A stretch of 64,000 nt of DNA from Aureococcus anophagefferens (Eukaryota; Sar; Pelagophyceae; Pelagomonadales; Pelagomonadaceae): positions 96,524 to 160,523 of the forward strand of contig NW_008705576.1 in NCBI RefSeq assembly GCF_000186865.1, given 5' to 3'. The translations under genes and the position numbers were made by a program. Of the stretch, positions 28,606 to 38,595 are shown one piece after another. Within the stretch, counting starts at the first letter, position 1. Each line of letters begins with the position of its first letter. Under the pieces are notes generated by a model that saw only the letters and a list, made by a program, of their open reading frames with translations, was not told the DNA's origin and made no database searches.

Positions 28606-30267
28606 ATGGGCTCGATGGACGAGAATGCACCACTTGCCGAGGCAGCCCCCGTGGGCGTCGCGAAGATCGTGTGCACGCTCCTGGAGGGCCGGAGCGTCCT
28701 GTCCACGGTCGCGCACCGGCAGCCCGTGCGCGTCCAGCCCCTGCCGTCGGCGCTCTCCGCCGCCGCCGGCGCGGCCTGCGCCGTGCTCTCGTCCCTCGGC
28801 GGCGGCCTGCTCGGCGGCGACGTCGTGGAAGTCGACGTGGACGTCGGCGCCGGCGCGACGCTCTGGTTCGGGTCCCAGTCGTCGAACAAGATCTACCGCA
28901 AGAAGCGGCGGCGCGGCCCGACGCGCGTCGACGCCCGATACAGAGTCGCCGGCGGCGGCCTGCTCGTCGTCGCGCCGGACCCGACGGTGCCCTACGCGCG
29001 GTCGCGGTACCGAGGGACGACGCGGCTGGCGCTGGACGAGGACGCGCGCGCCGTCGTCGTCGAGTGGCTCGGGAGCGGCCGCGCGGCCGCGGGCGAGCGG
29101 TGGGCGTTCGACGAGTTCGCCGCCGAGGTCGCGGTGTTCCGCGGCGAGGAGTGCATCTGCGTCGACGCCGTGTCCCTCGGCGGCGGCGACGACGGCGGCG
29201 CGGACGTCGGGGGCGTGCCGCGGGACCACGTCGCGACGCTCTACTGCCGCGGATGCCCGGACGTCGCCGCGCGCGTCGCGGCGACGTCGCTCGCGCTCAC
29301 CGTCGCCCGCGGCGCCCGCGCGCGCCGGGGCGGCGCCGAGGACGACGCGGCGAATCGCGTCGTCGCGTCGCTCGGCGGCGACGCGCTCCTGGGGTCGTCG
29401 GACGCGGGCGGCGGCGTCGTCGTCGCGCGCGTCGCGGCCGCCCGGGCCGAGGACGTCTACCGCATCCTCGCGGCCGTGCTCGCGCCCCTGGAGGCCGACC
29501 TCGGCTTCCGGCCCTACGCGGACCGCGTCGCGGCGACGAAGAGCCGCGGCGGCGTCGACGACGCGGCGCATCCGCCGCCGCCGCCGCCGCCGCCGCCGCC
29601 CGAGGAGTCGGCCCCGGTGCCCGAAGCGACGGCGTCGACGACGCGCCTCGCGTTCCAGCTCGCCGACGCGACGCTGCCGACGGGCGGCTTCGCGCACAGC
29701 GGCGGCCTCGAAGCCGCGTTCCAGCTCGGCGTCGTCCGCAAGGGCGACGACGCGGCCGTCGCGGCGTTCGCGCTCGCCGTCCGGTCGACGACCGCGACGC
29801 TCCACGCGCCCTTCCTCGCGGCGGCGCACGCCGCGGGGGGGGACGGCGCCGCCCTCGACGCGCTCAGCGCGCGCCTCGACGCGCTCCTCCGGTCCAACGC
29901 GCCCGCGCGCGACGCGAGCCGCCGCCTCGGCACGGCGCTCCGGCGCCTGAGCGCCGAGCTCGTCGGCCTGTCCGGGCCGCCGCGCCACGCGGCCGTCGCC
30001 TTCGGCGCGCTCGCGGCCGCCGCGGGCGTGGAGGTCGGAGTAGCGCTTCTGGCCTTCGAGCACGCGCAGGTCCGCGACGTCTTCTCCGCGGCCGTGCGCC
30101 TCGGCCTCGTCGGCCCGCTCAAAGCCGCGAAGCTCCAGTTCGACGTCGCGAAGCGGCCGCCGGCGCGGCGCCGCCCGGCCGTCGCGGACGCCGCGAACGC
30201 CGCGCCGATGCTCGACGCGATCCACTGCTGCCACGCGCAGCTCGACATGCGCCTGTTCCAGACCTAA
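28606..30267 (+). CDS. UreD-UreF fusion, urease accessory protein
   Basis: 553 aa. Residues about 15-330 match UreD/UreH: QPVRVQPLPSAL, a beta-rich region with GATLWFGSQSSNKIYR, VAPDPTVPYARSRYRGTTRL, and EEWxx-like AFDEFAAEVAVFRGEE. After a 13-proline hinge (about 325-340), residues 346-553 match UreF: AFQLADATLPTGGFAHSGGL, FLAAAHAAGG, RRLGTALRRLSAEL and DAIHCCHAQLDMRLFQT. In other organisms UreD and UreF are separate proteins that, with the GTPase UreG, deliver nickel to apo-urease. Here they are one polypeptide. The start is the first ATG; an upstream GTG frame at 28525 is ignored. The UreD half is the more diverged. Confidence 0.9.
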   Translation: MGSMDENAPLAEAAPVGVAKIVCTLLEGRSVLSTVAHRQPVRVQPLPSALSAAAGAACAVLSSLGGGLLGGDVVEVDVDVGAGATLWFGSQSSNKIYRKKRRRGPTRVDARYRVAGGGLLVVAPDPTVPYARSRYRGTTRLALDEDARAVVVEWLGSGRAAAGERWAFDEFAAEVAVFRGEECICVDAVSLGGGDDGGADVGGVPRDHVATLYCRGCPDVAARVAATSLALTVARGARARRGGAEDDAANRVVASLGGDALLGSSDAGGGVVVARVAAARAEDVYRILAAVLAPLEADLGFRPYADRVAATKSRGGVDDAAHPPPPPPPPPPEESAPVPEATASTTRLAFQLADATLPTGGFAHSGGLEAAFQLGVVRKGDDAAVAAFALAVRSTTATLHAPFLAAAHAAGGDGAALDALSARLDALLRSNAPARDASRRLGTALRRLSAELVGLSGPPRHAAVAFGALAAAAGVEVGVALLAFEHAQVRDVFSAAVRLGLVGPLKAAKLQFDVAKRPPARRRPAVADAANAAPMLDAIHCCHAQLDMRLFQT

Positions 30268-30451
30268 AAATGCGGGCGAGTCGTGTGTAGACGCGCGCGC
30301 AGATGTTGCCAGCACGGTCGGGGAATTCCGACTGGCCGGAGGCGTCGGCGAGTACTATCGACCTCTATCGGAGGTACGTAGTGCGGCGCCGAGTCGCCAA
30401 AGGCAATTTTTTGCGCCGCAGGCGCGACCCGGGCGCTGGGCCCCGCGCGAT

Positions 30452-31270
30452 ATGGTCCTCTCCTCCGCCGCCTTTATCGCAGCGTTCGATGGTGATTTCC
30501 AAGGCGTCGTTGCCGCGCTTGACACGGGCACGAACGTCAATGACAGAACAGCGCCGGCGAGCGAAGACGATCCGACTTATGATAGAATGCTCGTGGTCGC
30601 GGCCCGTTTCAAACACTACGAAATAATGCGTCTTCTGCTTGAACGAGGCGCGGACCCGAACCTCCCTGATTGCGAATATTTGTGTAACACGCCTCTGATG
30701 CTAGCCGGCGACGAGCGCGCGATCGACCTGCTCGTCGCGTATGGCGCCGACGTTAATTACGCGTCAAGAACAAACGTCGAATTCGAGGATGGCCTAGGCA
30801 AGACAGCGCTCATGAGCCAAGCCGAAATGCACCGCCTCGGATGTGTACGCGCTTTACTCAGACACGGAGCCTCGTTAAGTCTTCGCGCAGATAATGGTCG
30901 GACTGCGCTCGAGACTGTACAACGCGTGCAACGTTATATGATTCATACGCATGATTTGAGAACGAGAGAAAAATATCAAGATGTCATCGACCTGCTCACG
31001 GCCGTCGAAACCAGCGGGTCGTGGAAGAAGTACGTGCGGGAGCCCGTCGTCTCGCTCCTCTCGCTGCGCTACCTTTGCCTCGCCGGCCGCGCGACGCCGC
31101 CGCCGCATCTCTTGCGCTGCTTTGGATCGCCACTGATCGCGAACGCCGACAAGGCGCGAACACGCTCACGACGCCTCGCGAGCAGCGCCGCGCGAACATC
31201 GCTCCCCGACGAGGTCTTCGAGCACATCCTGACCTTCTGGAACTTCGCGCCGCGAATCGCGGGAACCTGA
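30452..31270 (+). CDS. Ankyrin-repeat protein with conserved C-terminal module
   Basis: 272 aa. Four or five ankyrin repeats fill residues 1-175 (LLLERGADPNLPDCEYL, LLVAYGADVNYASR, LLRHGASLSLRADNGRTAL). The C-terminus has a separate module with WKKYVREPVVSLLSLRYLC and a final LPDEVFEHILTFW, which resembles an F-box-like or helical cap. I recall this arrangement from multigene ankyrin families of this algal group, but cannot confirm it here. Base composition is visibly less GC-rich than in most neighbours. The partner protein is unknown. Confidence 0.75.
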   Translation: MVLSSAAFIAAFDGDFQGVVAALDTGTNVNDRTAPASEDDPTYDRMLVVAARFKHYEIMRLLLERGADPNLPDCEYLCNTPLMLAGDERAIDLLVAYGADVNYASRTNVEFEDGLGKTALMSQAEMHRLGCVRALLRHGASLSLRADNGRTALETVQRVQRYMIHTHDLRTREKYQDVIDLLTAVETSGSWKKYVREPVVSLLSLRYLCLAGRATPPPHLLRCFGSPLIANADKARTRSRRLASSAARTSLPDEVFEHILTFWNFAPRIAGT

Positions 31271-31288
31271 ATGCCCAGTAGTAGCGCC

Positions 31289-33107
31289 CTAGGTCGTTAG
31301 CTCTGCCCACCGCGGCCAGACCGCCGCCGCGGCGCAACCCGCGCCGCGGCACGCGAAGAGCTCCGCGAGGGCACCGTGCAACGCGGCTCGGCGCGCGGGC
31401 GTCGCGGCGCCGTAGGCGTTGCGCTGCTGGTAGGGGTCGTCCCCCAAGTCGTAGAGCTCGTAAAATTGAAGCTCCGTGGCGTTCCACGTCCACGAATTGT
31501 CGTATTCGACGTACGCCAGGTCCTCGTCCTCGGTGAGAACCCGGAGCATGCGCCAGCTGTTGGAGTGCGTCGAATCGACGATGTAGCAGTCGCCGTCGCC
31601 GACCTGGGCAGCAAAAGGGTGATTCAACGTCGCTTCAACGTGAGTGTTCCGCGCCCGCGCGTTCCGGATAGAGCATCCACGCTTCGAGACCGTTCCGAGA
31701 GATGATCGCTCGTCCAAAAATCAGCCAAAACGAGTGGAAAGCGGCCGAGATATGAGCCTTTGAAGTTGGGAATTTCGCACCCTTTTGCTGCCCTGTCGCC
31801 GACGCCCTCCGACTCGACGCATTCTGTCGTGTTCGCGCCGTCCGGACCGCGCGGGATGGGCCCGCACCTCGCGTCGCTGCTCCAGATCGACGTATGGTCG
31901 AAATAGTAGGTGCCGACGCTCATGTACTCCACGATGAACGCGCCCCGGCCTGCGGGGCCGTCGCCGCCGAGGAGCCGCGACGCGAAGGAGCTGCCGTCGA
32001 CGTCCTCTGGAATCGCGAGCCCCGCGAGGTCCAAGACCGTCGGCAACAGGTCGACGTTCCCCACGAGGTCCGGCAGCGTCGAGCCCGGCGCGATGCCCGG
32101 CCCGCGGACGATGAAGGGGATGCGCACGTCCGTTTCGTAGGGATGAGTTTTGCTCGTCGTCTGCCGCCACTGGCCGAACTTGTAGCCGTGGTCCGACGTG
32201 TAGACGATGTAGGTGTCGTCCAAAACGCCCATCGCCTCGAGCTTGTGGTAGAGGCTGAACACCAGGTCGTCGACGCTCAGCAGCGACGCCCAGCGATCGC
32301 GGAAATGTTGCGACTGCCAGCACTTGACGCGGTCGTCGATGGGCGGCGTCTGGCGGACGTGCTGGACCTTGTCCTCGTGGCTACAGTTGTAGTTCGGGGT
32401 TTCGGGTATGCCCACGTCGTCGAAGGCGTGCGCGTACCAGGGCGCGGGCGTCGCCGGGAAGTGGGGCGCGTGCGGGCCCACGTAGGCGAAGAACGGGCCC
32501 GTGTGCGCCCGTCGAGCCAGCGCAGCGTCCGGTTGCCGATCTGGGATGTCTGGTACACAGTACCGAACACCGGCGCCGTCTCGTTGAGGAGCTCTTCGTA
32601 GGGTTCCGAGCCCGCTTCGTAGCGGAAGTATTTCAGCCCGTCGTAGTCGTTGTACTGCGACGGGCTGTCGACGTAGGCCGCGGACCGCGCCGCGGCGATG
32701 CGCCGCAGGATATCCGGCTGGTCGTTCGTGACCTTGCCGAAGATGCCGACGTCGTAGCCCGCCGCGGAGAGGAGCCCGAAGAGGCCCGCGTCCGCGCGCT
32801 CCACGAACGACGTGTCCACGTGCATGCACGCGCCGCCCGGCGTGCCGAGGTTGTGGTACATGCGGCCCGTCAGGAACTCCGTGCGCGACGGGCAGCAGAT
32901 GGGCGTGTTGACGAAGGCGTTCGTGAGCAGCGCGCCCTCGTCGACGAGGAGCTTCTGGGTCTGGGGCATGATCTCGAGGCTGCCCATTGAAGTGTAGTCG
33001 CTGCTCCGCCCGAGGCGCGTGTCCTGGTCGTCCGTGAGGATGAACAGGACGTTCGGCTTCGCCGCGGCGCCGACGAGGAGCAGCGCGAAGGGCACGAACA
33101 TCATCAT
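31289..33107 (-). CDS. Secreted sulfatase (N-acetylglucosamine-6-sulfatase type)
   Basis: Exons 33107-31804 and 31603-31289, about 539 aa. Signal peptide MMMFVPFALLLVGAAA. The mature protein starts KPNVLFILTDDQDTRLG with the metal-binding Asp pair; the formylglycine motif is ICCPSRTEFLTGR (C-x-P-S-R). YTSDHGYKFGQW gives the second metal pair (DH). The CCPSR form and the FILTDDQD start are typical of lysosomal-type GlcNAc-6-sulfatases, though algal substrates are probably wall or environmental sulfated polysaccharides. One nucleotide is missing near 32512 (G run), between TLRWLDG and AHTGPFFAYVGPHAPHF. An in-frame upstream ATG at 33152 exists within a local duplication. Downstream exons join in phase 0. 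Confidence 0.85.
31604..31803 (-). mobile_element. Introner family A, copy 7 (sulfatase gene, sense)
   Basis: A 200-bp intron. Minus-strand start GTCGGCGA (31803-31796), then CAGGGCAGCAAAAG, end CTTTTGCTGCCCAG; the exon resumes with an identical GTCGGCGA (31603-31596). GT donor, phase 0. The spliced peptide is CVESEG-VGDGDCYIV. Confidence 0.92.
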
Positions 33108-33175
33108 GCTGCTCCTACAATTTAAGACGAGCGAGAAGGGCACGAACATCATAAGCTGCTCCCCTGCACCTTGAG
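33066..33175. repeat. Imperfect tandem duplication at the sulfatase start
   Basis: Two copies of a segment containing GAAGGGCACGAACATCAT, followed by GCTGCTCC and a T/A-rich end with AGACGA, at about 33066-33127 and 33131-33175. Each copy carries minus-strand ATG codons beginning MMFVPF, so two in-frame start regions precede the sulfatase signal peptide. Confidence 0.7.
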
Positions 33176-33222
33176 ACGATGCAGTAATCTTGCCGTAGAT
33201 GGTGAAGGAGAGCCCGTGAGCT

Positions 33223-35537
33223 ATGACGGCATCAATCCCTCAAATGGCGATCAGCCTCGCGCTGCTGCTCGCGGCAACCCATGCGCTCGCACCCTCGCAA
33301 CCACCGGTCACGCTCCACTACACGCCGAAGCACCGCTTGCACCGGAACCGCCGCGGCCACCCGGAACACCCCGGCCGCCTCGACGAGTTCATCCTCCCCA
33401 CGGCGCGAAATCTCGGCGACGCCGTCGCCTGGCGCGAACTCGGCGCGCCGCGGAGCGACGCGTTGGACGCCGTGCTGCGCGTGCACGACGGCGACCACGT
33501 GGCGCGCGTCGAGCGCGCGTCCGCGCGGCGCTTCGGTCGCGCGCGGCTCGGGCCGGACACGTTCGTGAACCGGCGATCGCACGAGGCCTTCCTCTGCGGC
33601 GTGAGCCTCTGGCTCGACGCCGTCGACGGCGCGCTGAACCGGTCGTCGGGCGTCGAGTTCGCCCTGAGCCGGCCGCCGGGCCACCACGCGGGCCGCGCCT
33701 CGGCGGACGGCTTCTGCGTCTACAATTACTGCGCGGCCGCCGCGGCGCACGCGCTCGACGTACATAAATGCGACTGGGTCGCGATCCTCGACTGGGACGC
33801 GCACCACGGCAACGGCGTCGCGGCCTACGCCGACGAGGACCCAAGAATTTGCTACGCGTCGGTCCACCAGGCGCCGCTCTGGCCGAACACGGGCGACGAC
33901 GCCAGCGACCGCGGCTTCCACGGGAACCGGTTGAGCGCGCCCGTGGCCCGCGGCGCCGGGCCGGCGGCCTTCGAGGCGGCGTGGCGGTCCTGCGTCGACT
34001 TCTGCGAAGCGTTCGCGGAGAAGAGGGGCGGCAAAGGCCTCGTGATCGTCTGCGCGGGCTTCGACGCGTTGGAGGACGATCCCCTGGTCCAGTGCCGCCT
34101 GGGCGTCGACGACTTCGCGCCCCTCATGGAGGCCGTGCTCGACTGGCAGCCAACCGTCGTCGCCGGCCTCGAGGGCGGCTACTGCGCGGCCATGGGGCCC
34201 GCGCTGCGCGCGGCGCTCGACCCGGCGCTCGGCGGCGACCTCGCCGCGCGCGTGCTCGCGGCGCGCGCGCCGGACGGCGGGAGCGACGACGGCGGGCGGG
34301 TCGCGCTGTGCTCGGAAGCGAACCTGCCGCCGCGGGGCGGCCTGAAGCGGTGCGAGGGCGTCGTCGTCTGCGTCGACGCCGACGGCGCGCCGCGCGCCGT
34401 CGCCGCGCGCCTGCCGCCGCTCGGGCTGCCCACCTCGGGCTTCGGCGACTTCGACCCGAACGTGCGCACGCTCCGGGACCGCGCCACGGGCACGAAGTTC
34501 TACGTCGACAGCGGCGACGTCCGCGGGCCCTGGTGCCCCGAGTGGGCCTTCGGGCGCCGGGGCGGCGACAAGCCGGGCCGGCCGAAGCTCTCGACCGTGG
34601 CCCGCAAGGCCGCGTCCTGGGTCCTCTACCGCCGGGCGCGCCGGGACCGCCGGACGCTGGCGACGGCGCGCATCGAGGTCGTCGACGGCGCCGCGACGGT
34701 GTCCCGCGCCGAGTACGACGCGCTGGTCGCCGCGGCCGCGAAGACGTCGATCCCGACGCGCAAGCGGCTCCGGCGGCTCGTGCTCGCCGGCGCGATCTCC
34801 CAGGGGAACTTCGACGCGTTGGCGGCGTCGGGCGCGGCGACGATCACGACGGCCTACGACGCGAGCGCCGGCACCGTGCGGTCGAGCTGCGTCACTTCCG
34901 GCGGCTTCGAGCTCGGCTCCTACCTCGTCCGCCTCTCCGGCGAGCCGACGCCCGGCACGGACGCCGTCATCGCCCAGCTCCTCCACGGCGGCGACTTCGC
35001 CCGGGTGAAGCGGTCCGCCGACGGCTTCGCGAAGATCGCCGCGGGCGTCGCGGTCTTCGTGGAGCCGGCGGCGCGCGGCCGGAACCTGGGGGTCGTGCTC
35101 TTCAAGGAGGCCATGCGCGCGTGCCGCGCGCTGGGCTTCGACTACATGCTCTTCATCGAGCAGGACACGGGCAGCGGGCGGCTCGTGGCGTGGTACGAGA
35201 GCATCGGCTTCGTCGTCGTGCCGTCGGAGGCGATCCCGGGCTTGGACCAGGGCAGCAAAAGAGAGCGAAATTCCCAACTTCAAAGGCTCCGATCTCGGCC
35301 GTTTTCCACTCGTTTCGGCTGATTTTTGGACGAGCGATCATCTCTCGGGACGGTCTCGCAGCGTGGATGCTTTTGTCGGAACGCGCGCGCGCGGAACGCT
35401 CACGTTGAAGCGACGTTGAATCACCCTTGTGCTGCCCAGGCTTGGACCGCGCGATGGTCGGCCCCCTGCCGGACGACGCGGCCTACTACGACGCGGACCG
35501 CGAGGACGCGATCCGCGTCGTTCAGTTCGAAAGGTAA
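33223..35537 (+). CDS. Histone-deacetylase-like domain fused to a GNAT acetyltransferase
   Basis: Exons 33223-35239 and 35440-35537, 704 aa. The N-terminus (MAISLALLLAATHALAPSQP) looks like a signal or bipartite plastid peptide. Residues 25-350 form a zinc hydrolase of the HDAC superfamily: SRPPGHHAGRASADGFCVYN contains the catalytic His pair (about 153-154), AILDWDAHHGNGV the zinc Asp and His, and AGFDALEDDPL the second Asp region. The form is closer to bacterial, acetylpolyamine and plastid HDACs than to Rpd3. Residues about 600-670 match GNAT: GVAVFVEPAARGRNLGVVL (acetyl-CoA loop RGRNLG) and RLVAWYESIGFVVV. The substrate is unknown. The middle 360-590 has no recognised domain. Confidence 0.8.
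35240..35439 (+). mobile_element. Introner family A, copy 8 (HDAC-GNAT gene, sense)
   Basis: A 200-bp intron with identical duplications GCTTGGAC (35240-35247 and 35440-35447). The element starts CAGGGCAGCAAAAG and ends TTGTGCTGCCCAG. GC donor, phase 1. Splicing yields EAIPG-LDRAMVGPLP and leaves a 32-residue last exon. Confidence 0.93.
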
Positions 35538-35719
35538 CAGCACGCGCGAGCTCACGAGAAGCTACGAGTGGTAGTGTTAGCGGGAGGCGCGCGCGCGCGC
35601 CGCCCGATGACGTCGCGGGTTCCGACGGGCGGGGGCCGGCGCCGGCGGCCCCCCCGTGCTCGGAGATGATGCTGGCGATGATCGCGAAATTGGACGCGGC
35701 CCCGCCGTCACCGGGCCGC

Positions 35720-36493
35720 TCAGTCCTTGTCGACGGCCGTCTTCTTGAGGCCGCGGAGGCGGCCCGTGCGGCGCGCGGCGATGAGGCCGACCTTCTTGCC
35801 CGCGGAGCAGATGCGCTTCGTCGTCGACGGGTGGCCGATGTGCTGGTGGTTGCCGCCGCCGTGGGGGTGCTCGACGGGGTTCATGGCGACGCCGCGGACC
35901 TTGGGCCACTCGTTGCGCTTGACGCGGTACTTGTGGTAAGCGCGGCCGGCCTTGAGCATGGGCTTGTCCGTGCGGCCGCCGCCGGCGACGATGCCGATCA
36001 TGGCGCGGCAGACGGACTTGACCGTCTTCTTGCCGCCGGACGGGAGGCGGAGCTTCGTCGTGCCGTGGTCCTCGTCGTGCGTCACGACGACGGCGTAGTC
36101 GCCCGAGCACCGCGCGAACGCGCCGCGGTCCCCCGGGCGCGCCTCCGCGTTGCAGATGACCGTGCCCTCGGGGATGGCACTGATGGGCAGCACGTTGCCC
36201 ACGGCGAGCTGGGCCTTGGCGCCGCAGTAGATGAACGCGCCCTCGTAGAGGCCCTCGGCCGCGACGAAGAGCTCGTTGTCGCGCTGGAAGCGGTACGAGT
36301 TCTGGAACTGGACCTTGGCGATGGGCGCGCCGCGGCCGGACTCGTGGACGATGGCCTTGACGACGCCCTTGACGTAGCCCGTCTTCTCCGCGTAGTCGGC
36401 CTTGCGCAACTTCACGGGGCCCTTGCGGAGCCGCGTGTGCGCCGTGAAGATGGTCCCCTTGCCCTTACGGCAGCCGCGGATGACCTTGCCCAT
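35720..36493 (-). CDS. RPL8: 60S ribosomal protein uL2 (L8)
   Basis: 257 aa, the family's normal length, with no introns. Component of the cytosolic large subunit near the peptidyl-transferase centre. Recognised throughout: [20 protein letters not shown] at the start, [19 protein letters not shown], and the universally conserved [20 protein letters not shown] loop with the functionally important His. The end [14 protein letters not shown] is also typical. The bacterial/plastid L2 form is excluded by the eukaryote-specific N-terminus. The 5' region contains hairpin-forming repeats. Confidence 0.97.
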   Translation of the reverse strand: MGKVIRGCRKGKGTIFTAHTRLRKGPVKLRKADYAEKTGYVKGVVKAIVHESGRGAPIAKVQFQNSYRFQRDNELFVAAEGLYEGAFIYCGAKAQLAVGNVLPISAIPEGTVICNAEARPGDRGAFARCSGDYAVVVTHDEDHGTTKLRLPSGGKKTVKSVCRAMIGIVAGGGRTDKPMLKAGRAYHKYRVKRNEWPKVRGVAMNPVEHPHGGGNHQHIGHPSTTKRICSAGKKVGLIAARRTGRLRGLKKTAVDKD

Positions 36494-37094
36494 GGTGTCT
36501 GCGGAGGGGGGGGAAGGTGAGGGTCCGGGGCTTTGGGGTGGTGGGGGGGGGCTCTCTCGATTCAGGGGAGGCGGCGATCCGGCGGCGGAGCGGCGGCGGC
36601 GCGCGGCGCTCGCGTAATTTTTGCGCGAGCGCCGCGACGCCGTCACGCAACTGCCGCCGTCGGGGAGCCCCACATCGCGTCGGCGGAGGCGGGGTTGGGG
36701 GTCCCGGGGGCGCGCGCGTCGCCCGCTCTCGTGCGGCGGCGGCCTCCGGCGGCGAGCGGCGGCGACGGCGTGCGGCGCTCGCGTTTTTTTGCGTGAGCGA
36801 CGAGCACACGGCGTCGTCGGCGTGCTGCCACCGTCGGAGAACCGCGCGTACCGCGTAAAGTCTCGCTCTCAGCCCGTCCCGACGGTCGCCCATCATCGCA
36901 CCTTGGTAGCCGCTGGCGACGCAAAGCGAGCGAGGATTGGATGTGGCCGGGGTCTTTGCCAGCCCGCGGAATGGTCGAGCAACGCGCGCGGACGCGCTGG
37001 CAGGGCTACGGGGTCGGCTCGCGCGGCGCGGGCGCCCGGCGACCGCCCTCGCGCGGGCCCGGGGCGTGCGGGGGGTGGCGGCGATGGATGTTGA
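36494..37094. promoter_or_regulatory. RPL8 upstream region with G-run and paired hairpins
   Basis: About 600 bp with no gene. It holds a dense G-run segment (36504-36555, several GGGG tracts), a perfect inverted repeat CGGCGCTCGCG / CGCGAGCGCCG around a T-rich loop near 36602-36633, and a second related imperfect hairpin near 36773-36803 with a T7 loop. These look like two diverged copies of one unit. Confidence 0.6.
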
Positions 37095-37318
37095 GCCGCC
37101 GGCTGCACGCGCGCGCCGGCGACGAGCTTGTCGAGCGCCGAGACGGTGTGCATCAGGCCCTTGCCGAGGAGGACGGAGCCGCTGAGCGCGAGGACGAAGA
37201 ACGGCCGGCCGTCGCTCGCGCGCTTCACGTAGATGAGGGTGTGGTTCGACAGGTCCTGGACGAGGCAGCCCAGCGTGTCCTCGACCTCAGGCTTGGCGTG
37301 GACGGCGCAGGACTCGGA
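37095..37318 (-). pseudogene. Orphan coding fragment without start
   Basis: A minus-strand stretch reads like a real protein (CAVHAKPEVEDTLGCLVQDL, later PFFVLALSGSVLLGKGLMHT and VSALDKLVAGARV) and then passes into Pro/Ala/Arg filler. No ATG precedes it. It ends abruptly at about 37318, where a plus-strand fragment begins. Probably the remnant of a rearranged gene, or an exon whose partners are not visible. Confidence 0.4.
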
Positions 37319-37319
37319 G

Positions 37320-37458
37320 GCGCGAGGCGCTCGCGGGCATCGGCTACGAGAAGTTCCGCGCCTTCCTGTCCCAGTTCTGCAAGGACAAGTTCGCGGCACT
37401 CCCGGAAAGCCAGAAGATCCGCCGCCTCGTGACGCTCTGGGCCAACTGCGTGCCGTAG
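37320..37458 (+). pseudogene. Orphan C-terminal coding fragment
   Basis: A plus-strand reading EALAGIGYEKFRAFLSQFCK, continuing with LPESQKIRRLVTLWANCVP and a TAG stop at about 37456-37458, looks like the last 45 residues of a protein. No convincing start or upstream exon is seen, and it abuts the minus-strand fragment head to head. Either a gene remnant or a last exon with unrecognised upstream exons. Confidence 0.4.
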
Positions 37459-37853
37459 CCGTAACGGTTGTAGCTCGCCTGTGGGGCACGAAGAATCCAT
37501 GGACATCGACGAGGCCGCGGCGGTGCACAGCCGGAGCCAGGCGATTGGTAGTTGGTGCTTGTCGATATCGACTCGCACGTCGACCCAGCCCCAGGCGCTC
37601 GCGGGCGCCGACGCGCGGTTCGCATGAGGCGGACCCCCGGTCAAAGTGCCTGCTCTCTGGACCTTGGCCGAGGACCTTGGCCGAGCTCGAGCTCGACCTC
37701 GACGCGCGCCGCCCCGGCCCGCTGCCCGCCCGCCCAAACCCGAAATTCGGCGCCGAAGCTCGAGAGCAGCTCGAGAGCAGCTCGACGCGCAAAGGCGCCG
37801 CTCAGCGGCCGCGCACGACCCCGGACGCGCGCCGCCACTCCAACCACTCGACC

Positions 37854-38423
37854 ATGAGCGCGTCGAGCAAGAGCCACGCGCGCATCGGCGAGCAGGTCTG
37901 GGCGAAGATGCCCAAGATCAACGCCGAGTTCTTCTGCCTCACCTACGGTACCATGGTCGTGCAGCTCATGAAGGACTTCGAGGACGTGCGCGAGGTCAAC
38001 AAGAAGCTCGAGAGTATGGGCCACGGCATCGGCATGCGGCTCATCGACGAGTTCCTCGCCAAGAGCGGCATCAACAACTGCCACGACTTCTCCGAGACCT
38101 GCGACGTCATCGCCAAGGTCGCGTTCAAGATGTTTTTGGGCGTCGGCGTCGACGTCGCGAACTGGAACGCGGACAAGACGGCGTGCTCGCTGCTCCTCTA
38201 CGACAACCCGCTCAACGACTTCGTCGAGATCCCGCCGAACACGAACTTGCTCTACTCGAACATCCTGTGCGGCGTCATCCGCGGCGCGCTCGAGATGATC
38301 ATGATGAAGGTCGACGCGTTCTTCGTCCGGGACGTGCTCCGGGGGGACGACGTCAACGAGATCCGTGTCGAGCTCAAGGAGCGCATGGTCTCCGAGATGG
38401 ACGACCAGTACAAGGAGGGCTAG
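37854..38423 (+). CDS. TRAPPC3: TRAPP complex subunit BET3 (TRAPPC3)
   Basis: 189 aa, the usual length. Core subunit of TRAPP, the tethering complex and Rab1/Ypt1 exchange factor at the ER-Golgi boundary. Characteristic segments: EFFCLTYGTMVVQLMKDFED near the N-terminus, NKKLESMGHGIGMRLIDEFL, a Cys in NNCHDFSETCDVIAKVAFKM at the acylation position, and YSNILCGVIRGALEMIMMKV near the end. No introns. ATG at 37854 follows CGACC and leads directly into the conserved part. Upstream sequence contains small tandem repeats (GGACCTTGGCCGA twice near 37658). Confidence 0.95.
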   Translation: MSASSKSHARIGEQVWAKMPKINAEFFCLTYGTMVVQLMKDFEDVREVNKKLESMGHGIGMRLIDEFLAKSGINNCHDFSETCDVIAKVAFKMFLGVGVDVANWNADKTACSLLLYDNPLNDFVEIPPNTNLLYSNILCGVIRGALEMIMMKVDAFFVRDVLRGDDVNEIRVELKERMVSEMDDQYKEG

Positions 38424-38595
38424 GGTCGTGGATCGTAAGCCGCATCGCGTCGACGTCGGGTCTTTCGGCGAACCGCCGCGCGAAGTCGCCGCGAACGGCC
38501 CGGGGAGAAACGCGAAGACACCGGGAGTTGGACACCGGTCGGGCGGAAGCCGATCGCCGGATCGTCGAATAAACACGAAGGGCACTTACGAACTC

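Noticed and set aside
37499..37625. Small plus-strand ORF starting MDIDEAAAVHSRSQ
   Set aside because: Only about 41 codons, no homology I can name, and it lies in a rearranged region; not enough to call a gene.
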